Source: Patagioenas fasciata
Lineage: Eukaryota > Chordata > Aves > Columbiformes > Columbidae
Direction of reading: 5' to 3'
Assembly (NCBI RefSeq): GCF_037038585.1
Contig: NC_092525.1
Location: forward strand, 18,930,867 to 18,994,866
Length of the DNA: 64,000 nucleotides
Shown here: one piece after another, positions 58,401-64,000 of the stretch
Layout: each line of letters opens with the position of its first letter
How positions within the stretch are numbered: the first letter of the stretch is position 1
Translations under genes and position numbers: made by a program
The notes under the pieces: generated by a model
What the model was told of the DNA's origin: nothing
The model's input: the letters and a program-made list of their open reading frames with translations, nothing else
Databases searched by the model: none

Positions 58401-61400
58401 CAATGATTTGGAAAAAGCTATGCATGTTACTGTCACTTCAGCTAGGAATTTTGAGTTTCTGTCCATTAAATGCAAACCCTTGTTACTTTTAATAACATTA
58501 TCTGTCCTTCTTGATAAGCTTGTGTTAAGGTCTGTGTCTTTATTTCCTTGAGATTCTATAATTAGCACTTTGTCCATCAGTTTCATGAACAGATACATTT
58601 TTGGAAGTGGTCAGTAAGGTGCACCTTTGTTAAACCATTGGATTTGGAATAATAATTTGCAGTAATTATTTTGTAATGTATTGTAGTAGTAGAGATTTAT
58701 AAATCCTCCATTCTTATATAGAAGTTCTTTATGGCTCGTGCTTTTTAGTTCGACTGGAATATACTTGTAGCCAGTAACCAAAGTGGAAAGACTTAAAATT
58801 AAACTCTTGCAGAGTTAAGTTTTTAAGCTTTTGGAAGGTAAAGAAGACAAAAGCAAATAGACAAGAGGAGAATTTTTTTTTTAAATCAATAAGTTGGATT
58901 CCTTCACAGTGGTTGGTTGGGGATTTTTCAGGTCATCCGTGCCTTGGCAAAAAATGGTAAAGAAAGATAATAGCGTTGAAATATTTTTTTGCAAGTGTAA
59001 TGAAGACTGTAAATGCTTTTGGTTTATTTCTTTCCTTCTCTTGCTTTAAGAGAACACAAATACAAACAAGCTATTGAATATGAAGAAACCAGGAAGGCAA
59101 CCTCTTCCTCTCCCACACACTGTGAACTAAACCATAAGTTATTCCTGCCTAAGAACACTGGTTTTTCCCTCCATGCTACAGAGCAGTTTATTTTCTCAGT
59201 GTGATCTGCTTGTGGGGAGGGAAGTGAGGAGGAGCTGAAAAATCCACTTTACACTGCACTCCAGAAACATACACCGGGTTCATAAACAGTTTTTCTACGT
59301 CTAGTAATATAATGGAGCAGCCAGTTACTCAGGTAAACTGGAGCTGCTGCTGGAAGCAGCAATGGTAATGGGTCAAGACCAGAGCTTAAGAGGAGATGAT
59401 ATAAGGAGCGTCACAAATAAATATCTTAAATGATGACTGCACTCAGTGCAGATAACGATGAAGTAAACTGTTCACCAGAGTTTATTTAATCATCCTGTTG
59501 TTTACTAAGGCTGACATTTTTTTAGGTGACTTGTTTCCTCACGTTTGGTTGCTGATCCCCAGGCTGACTGCACCTGCCTGTTGCATGTCTCCCGCATCAG
59601 CTGCTGGGAATAAGTTGTTTTAAACAATTATATACTTGGGGTTTTGCACATTTTAAGTGGCATCACTTCAGTTGTAATACACTCGTAGGCTTTTCTTCTA
59701 ATCCACTGAAAGTCTGTCCTGATATTACTCTTTCATCTTTGTGCTCATTAGGTGTATTTTCCCTGTTCTGACTACTATGTCATTCAATGGAGAGATTAGA
59801 AATTATCAGCCTGGATTTTATAAATCAGGGCAGTTTCGTCTTCTCAACCCTGGGAGCTTTATCCAGAGGGTGGGATGCTCCTCCCGCAGCTGATACGCAG
59901 TTGCTGGCCCCTTGGCTCCATCCGCAGCCTCAGGACCAGGGGATAGAGAGGAGGTGGTTTGTGGGACACATGCCTGCTTCGGAGAGAAGGGGGAGCACAG
60001 ATATTCTATATATTGTATTCCTTACTATGTATATAGTACTCATTGTATTATATCAATTGTACAAGAAGCTGCTGATATTTAAACAAAATAAATAAACATT
60101 TTAAGACAGTCTCCTTCTGAAGACATTTTCCAAATGAAGTCTGCCTTGCGTGGCAACTTCCAATGAAACATTTATCTGTTAGTTGCTATCCCCGTATATT
60201 TTCTATTAATCTTTCATTTATTCGTACAAAAAATAACATTTTTGAATACTAGTTTAAAAGTGTTTATATATATGTATATTGAAAATAAATTCCTATTTCA
60301 GCAAAACATAAAAATGATACAAAGGATGGTTCTCCAAAGTAGCACATTCTAGAAATTAAATCAGTATGTGCTGCAGCTCATGAGATGGTAGAAAGTCTCT
60401 TTCTATTCATAAATAATTTTGCAGCTCAAGTTGGGATTTTTTTCTGTCTGTGCCTCAGTTAAAGAATGGAAAATTTCCAGTAACTTGATTGTCAACTTCT
60501 GCCTTTTCTTGTTTAAAAATATTTGTCTGATTAAAAAAAAATCACTAATGTTTAAAATCTTTGATGTATTTTCAGGATGTAGAAATATTAATATGCAGTT
60601 TGTTTTTTTCCCCTGATAATGAAAGATCTTTAACTTAAGGTCTGTTTCTAAAAAAAAAAAAAAAAAAAGTATGCATTTTTTTAATATAAGTTTTCTTGGA
60701 GGGGATGAGGAGAGAGCTGGGATGCGACTGCCACCAGAAAACTATGGACTTCCTAGTGGCTGTCTTAAAGCTACAGTTACATTTTATTTTTTCTTTTTTA
60801 GGTTTGTTAAAGTTCTGCACCGTAGGATTCTGTGGAATTGGTAGCTTAATTGATTTCATACTTATTTCAATGCAGGTAAGTCAGGGCTTTCAAAACAAGA
60901 TACAAATCTGTGTTTGTTGGAGCTTTGATTTGATTGCTCTTCTTTGTTAGCATTTTAGCCTTAAGAACCTTGGCATATTGAAAAATCAAGGCATTTAGTT
61001 TTTCTCCGTTTGTGGACTGATGTTGTAGAATATGGATACAGAATATAAATGTATTTGTTGTTTGAACTAAAAATTAGATTAGCCACCTATAAATACTTGT
61101 AACGAATAACTCAGAAGCTACAGCACCAAAAATTCACTTTGTCAGAACCCATGAGTTCTTTGTGTGACACGAAGTGTTGGACTTTGCATGACATGTCCTG
61201 CTGTCCCTAGAATCCCGTGTTTGCCTGTGCTTTATAGGACGGAGCGCATCACCTGACATGTCCCCGCAGCGTGCAGGAGGAAAGACGTTGCCACTTTTGT
61301 TTCTGCCTCTCCTCCAAATACAAGTCCCACGTCACCCGAGAGCTGTAACTGTAGGATTCATGATGTTGAAATCCCCAGCTGGGGTGATGTCTTGTGACAT

Positions 61401-62226
61401 CATGAAAGTGCCAAGTTGTCTTATTTTGACATTGCATCCATTTAGCGTGAATGACAAATTGCCTATGATGGACTTAAAATGCATTGTGGGTACAGGAATT
61501 GTTTATGTGGTTTTATAGAAGAATATTTTTGAAGTATAGATCTTTGTATATGTGTCTTTTAAAGTAAATGCATTCTGAAATTTCTTTCTATGCTGTCAAA
61601 ATTATCTTGGCTCAGATCACTTACAGACACAGTTGAGAGTATCTTTCATCTCTCCTTACTCATCTCCCTGGTGACCCCACATCAATTTATCATTTCCAGA
61701 ACAAAAAAAAAGCCATGATCTTCACTCCTCTCCATTCCTTACCTGTGCAGTATTTCAAAGGTACTTGTCATCAACCTAATTCTCTCCTGCCTGCCCTCCT
61801 TTGTTCAAGAAAAGAGGTTTGGAGCCCCCTCATTTATTAGCCTGATTTTGTGACTCAAATCCTCATCAACTTAACCCAGCACCAGTGCCTGGCTGTGTAA
61901 TTTGGTTGATTAGAAGCCCTAGGGACATGTTCCTTCTGAGACAGTGCTCGCTAAAATAGTTATACTACAGCATAACTTCAAAATAAATCTAGTTTCTGTT
62001 TGACTAATTAAGCATGACTAATTTTATGATGGGAAAATTAGCAGTAATTGAGACATTAGCACAAAGTGTATGTTTCGCTTCATATTGAAAAGTCTTGGTT
62101 CTTTCTCCCTTGTAGATCGTTGGACCTTCTGATGGCTCCAGTTACATTATAGATTACTATGGAGCCAGGCTCACGCGGCTCACAATTACCAACGCAACCT
62201 TCAGGAAAATGCAGACCTATCCTTAA
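49314..62226 (+). CDS. TM2D1: TM2D1, TM2 domain-containing protein 1 (complete, six coding exons)
   Basis: Six exons give 618 nt and a 205-residue protein (human TM2D1 is about 207). It is a small type of membrane protein first described as a beta-amyloid-binding protein; the TM2D family is related to Drosophila almondex and its relatives, linked to Notch signalling (family knowledge). Visible parts: signal peptide at about residues 23-34 (RILLLLCFAGAA), a luminal cysteine-rich part with several N-glycosylation sequons (NST, NCT, NHT, NIT), then the TM2 domain with two hydrophobic helices (about 119-133 and 145-167) around the DRF motif in GADRFYLGYPALG, and a conserved C-terminal tail YIIDYYGARLTRLTITNATF. 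The start lies in a good context (ATCATGG). It is head to head with PATJ. Intron 1 needs AT-AC splicing. TM2D2 and TM2D3 are paralogues, but the whole-length match is to TM2D1. Confidence 0.96.
49472..50999 (+). other. TM2D1: TM2D1 intron 1: AT-AC, U12-type intron
   Basis: 1,528 bases. The donor is ATATCCTC (7 of 8 bases of the U12 consensus ATATCCTT). The branch site TTCCTCAAT at 50,982-50,990 has one mismatch to TTCCTTAAT and lies about 11 bases before the exon. The acceptor is CTGCAC. No polypyrimidine-AG alternative preserves the conserved GQY-x-C junction. Contents are otherwise unremarkable AT-rich sequence. Confidence 0.87.
51000..51073 (+). CDS. TM2D1: TM2D1 exon 2
   Basis: This 74-nt exon completes glutamine and reads QYVCDEPKIDNSTQEPMNCT then NHTAY, with one base over. 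It matches the human GQYICKDPKINDATQEPVNCT region and carries three glycosylation sequons. The donor is TATG|GTAAGG. Confidence 0.93.
51074..53279 (+). other. TM2D1 intron 2
   Basis: 2,206 bases. It contains A- and T-rich runs (near 51,222 and 52,315) and one old CR1 fragment at about 52.79-52.99 kb. Nothing else was recognised. Confidence 0.85.
52791..52995 (-). repeat. Old CR1 LINE 3' fragment (copy 3)
   Basis: The plus strand reads AGAATAATTTGGGTTGAAAG, then CAGACCAGGTTGCTCAGGGC and CTCCAAGGATGGTGA. This is the CR1 3'-end layout seen in copies 1 and 2 but far more diverged, so it is an older insertion of a different subfamily. Confidence 0.85.
53280..53388 (+). CDS. TM2D1: TM2D1 exon 3
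   Basis: This 109-nt exon reads VQCLPAPNITCKDHLG, then FTGHEVGFYKPIVCRNV, ending with two bases over. APNITCKD, FTG-EVGF-KPI-CRNV are conserved family positions. The acceptor is TCCTCAG and the donor AATGT|GTAAGT. Confidence 0.95.
53389..57641 (+). other. TM2D1 intron 3
   Basis: 4,253 bases. It carries a T-rich GTTT-type tract ending in T21 at 57,470-57,541, about 100 bases before the next exon. Short ORFs on both strands have no recognisable content. No repeat family was recognised. Confidence 0.85.
57470..57541 (+). repeat. T-rich (GTTT)-like tract ending in T21
   Basis: A run of T interrupted by single or double G, with three consecutive GTTT units, ending in 21 Ts at 57,521-57,541. It is likely unstable in length. 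The orientation would fit the poly(A) tail of a minus-strand retro-insert, but no body of such an element was recognised beside it. Confidence 0.8.
57642..57733 (+). CDS. TM2D1: TM2D1 exon 4 (TM2 domain, first helix and DRF motif)
   Basis: This 92-nt exon reads NGYSYKVAVALSLFLGWLGA then DRFYLGYPAL, with one base over. It is identical to my memory of the human protein through this section and carries the diagnostic GADRFYLG motif of TM2 proteins. The acceptor is TTTTGGCAG and the donor TTAG|GTAAGT. Confidence 0.97.
57734..60801 (+). other. TM2D1 intron 4
   Basis: 3,068 bases. It has overlapping AATAAATAAA signals at 60,087-60,096 and an A19 tract at 60,650-60,668, both possible sites of premature polyadenylation or oligo-dT priming. 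No gene or known repeat was recognised. Confidence 0.8.
60802..60875 (+). CDS. TM2D1: TM2D1 exon 5 (TM2 domain, second helix)
   Basis: This 74-nt exon reads GLLKFCTVGFCGIGSLIDFI then LISMQ, ending in phase 0. It is the second membrane helix of the TM2 domain and matches the family exactly. The acceptor is TTTTTTAG and the donor ATGCAG|GTAAGT. Confidence 0.97.
60876..62115 (+). other. TM2D1 intron 5
   Basis: 1,240 bases. A slightly GC-richer patch at 61.2-61.5 kb is open on both strands but matches nothing I know. No element was identified. Confidence 0.8.
62116..62226 (+). CDS. TM2D1: TM2D1 exon 6 (C-terminal tail and stop)
   Basis: This exon has 111 coding bases including TAA at 62,224-62,226. 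It reads IVGPSDGSSYIIDYYGARLT then RLTITNATFRKMQTYP. This matches the conserved cytosolic/luminal tail of TM2D1. The acceptor is CCTTGTAG. Confidence 0.97.
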   Translation: MVGPSDGSSYIIDYYGARLTRLTITNATFRKMQTYP

Positions 62227-62886
62227 TCCTGGCAGTAAGTGTCACAAATGCAGAGGTGCATTTTGTTTTTACAGATGGATCCAGTTGTCCACTGAAACTG
62301 CTGATGACTTATTAATTAGACTGTGTCAGAACTGAATATTAAATATACATTGAACAAAGATAAAATATGAAAGTTCATCAAGTGAGTGTGTTTATCTCAA
62401 AGATGCCAAGTTTCTTTAAAGCCTACGTTAAGACTGGTGCACAGAAAGCTTTGTAAACCTGTTTTTTTCCAATTCAGTGTTATGTGATATGTCAGGTTAT
62501 GAGAGTAAACCACAAGTAATACTTTGTGCTTAACATCAATTCTTTCCTTCACGCAAGAAAGATGTATTTTTGGAATACTTGCTCACGTGCGTTTTACTTG
62601 TGGGTTCAAAGAGACAAGAACACTCTTTCAACTTGGTTCCCTTGCCTGATATTTGTTGCAGCTCCCTTTTTCCTCTCTTTCACTGACTGCTTTTTGTTCA
62701 TACCAGTTTTCCTTCCTGAAATACTTTCAGAAACAGCCAGGAAGTGGATGGGAAATAAGTGTTCGAGTCAAATAAAATCCCATGGTGAAGATCATCCTGT
62801 GACTTGTCTACTTTTTAGGTTTTAATCCCAAAGCTGATAATATACCTTTGAAAATAGGAAGATACTATGGGTACTATAATAATAAA
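62227..62886 (+). terminator. TM2D1: TM2D1 3' UTR with candidate poly(A) signals
   Basis: Non-coding sequence after the stop. Candidate cleavage signals are ATTAAA at 62,338-62,343, AATAAA at 62,771-62,776 and AATAAA at 62,881-62,886. Further AATAAA copies occur at 63,695 and 63,880. Which are used cannot be decided from sequence alone. Confidence 0.55.
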
Positions 62887-64000
62887 AAATATCCTTGGAC
62901 ACACAAGATCACATGAGATTTCATTCTAGAATGTATCTCCGTGTGTACAAATAACAGAGGGCTTGGCTTAATGATTTCAGCAGTCCATCTTGTGCTTTGT
63001 TATTTGTAAAATAATACAGGAGCTATTTTGTGTGAATCAGACAAAAATATGATGAGTTATAAGGTCCATCAGATAGTTTGTTAATCCCAGAAACCAAGTA
63101 GCCAGCAGAAAGAAGGGCTAGCTATTCCAAGTAACAGTGTTTCTGTAGAAATGGAAGATGTGTGTCAGCGTTCCAGGAAACGAGAGCTGCTGTGGGATTC
63201 TTTCATCCTCTTCTCTGGTTTGTGATACTGGTCCATGTTCTCATCAGAACTGCACTGCTTTGTCACAGCAGTCAGAATGAAGCCACAGGTGACAACAGAG
63301 CAATATTTTAGCAAAATTTTATTTCTCTTCCCTTTAGATGGCATTCCACTTGATCATCTATCTTCTGCTAACAACTTTGCACTTCTTTCACAGCTGTCTG
63401 CTTTCTCTGTCAAGCCTTTTGGAAATTAGTGCCACAGATAGTGTAACCTTTGGAACTTGGCTGCTGTTGGAATGATGTTCTGTATCTGAACATGCATCTC
63501 GGTGTTTCTCTGGGCTGTGTAGTTGCCCAGCCGAGGTGTAGAGAGGGTTAACTGAGTGAGCAGATCGTGCTGCAGGGCCAGGAGAGAGTTAGTGAGGTCT
63601 TTGTTTTCATCTTGTAATTGTCAGATATGGCATGTTTACCATAAGGGCTGCAAAAAGTGTGATGCAAGATGTAAAGCTGTCCCACTGTGTTAATAATAAA
63701 TTGGCGACAGTAATATTTATCAAAATGTCTGTCCTATGATGATTTTCTGTGTTGCTGCCTGCTTTAGCATTCTCCTGTCGATCAAGTTGTCCATCCGAGT
63801 GTTTGTGTAGCTGTGATTGCTCTGACTGCACTGGAATAATCTTCTGTCTGGATTGTTTTCCCCAAAACAGTTGCAAAGCAATAAAACTCATTAGACTACG
63901 AGTCCGTGTCGTCGTCCTCCCCCATTCCCAGATAAAATGATATTTGCTGGCCTTGCAGATAGTGAGGAATCCTCTTAACATTCCTACAAGACAGAGAAGT
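62887..64000. other. Distal 3' UTR or intergenic sequence after TM2D1
   Basis: Low-complexity coding potential only. The minus-strand open stretch at 63,607-63,981 has no recognisable family. If the last AATAAA (63,880) is used, most of this stretch would be 3' UTR. Confidence 0.5.

Noticed and set aside
59787..60095. Plus-strand 102-codon ORF ending in a hydrophobic stretch
   Set aside because: It lies within TM2D1 intron 4 with no splice support or recognisable family. The hydrophobic end comes from AT-rich sequence.
1..64000. Search for CRISPR arrays, operons, phage or bacterial defence genes, intact retroviruses
   Set aside because: The window is a vertebrate locus with two split genes. 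No such structure was seen, and the only mobile-element traces recognised are truncated CR1 fragments.

Overview
This 64 kb window is vertebrate nuclear DNA, almost certainly from a bird. The evidence is split genes with short introns, a low repeat load, and CR1 LINE fragments whose 3' ends read (in reverse complement) as the avian ATTCTATG-type terminus. Two protein-coding genes were recognised by reading exon translations against remembered family members, and both show clean splice sites and consistent phases. No database search was run.

Layout. (1) Positions 1-40,643, minus strand: the 5' part of PATJ (INADL), a tight-junction and Crumbs-complex scaffold. Sixteen coding exons run from the start codon at 40,606-40,608 down to 9,624. 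They sum to 2,079 nt (693 codons) with no frame break, and encode the L27 domain, PDZ1 to PDZ4 and the start of PDZ5. The rest of the gene lies beyond position 1. Positions 1-9,623 are intron with no exon I can recognise. (2) Positions 40.6-46.7 kb: PATJ 5' intron and CpG-rich promoter/first-exon island (about 46.05-46.70 kb). The island is sandwiched between two similar CR1 fragments in the same orientation. (3) Positions 46.9-48.7 kb: AT-richer spacer between the two promoters. (4) Positions 48.8-49.65 kb: second CpG-rich island, the promoter of TM2D1. (5) Positions 49,314-62,226, plus strand: complete TM2D1 in six coding exons (618 nt, 205 residues), encoding a small TM2-domain membrane protein. 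Its 3' UTR and several possible poly(A) signals follow up to the window end.

The two genes are arranged head to head, as I recall for the human PATJ/TM2D1 locus. The most notable feature is TM2D1 intron 1. It can only be spliced to preserve the conserved protein if it is an AT-AC intron with U12-type (minor spliceosome) signals. Other points worth a look are an exon-like unexplained ORF in PATJ intron 1 with good splice sites, a CpG island caught between two CR1 copies, three evenly spaced CCAT modules upstream of TM2D1, and a decayed CR1 ORF2 next to a fast-evolving PATJ linker exon. I saw no prokaryotic-type system, CRISPR array, intact mobile element, or RNA gene.
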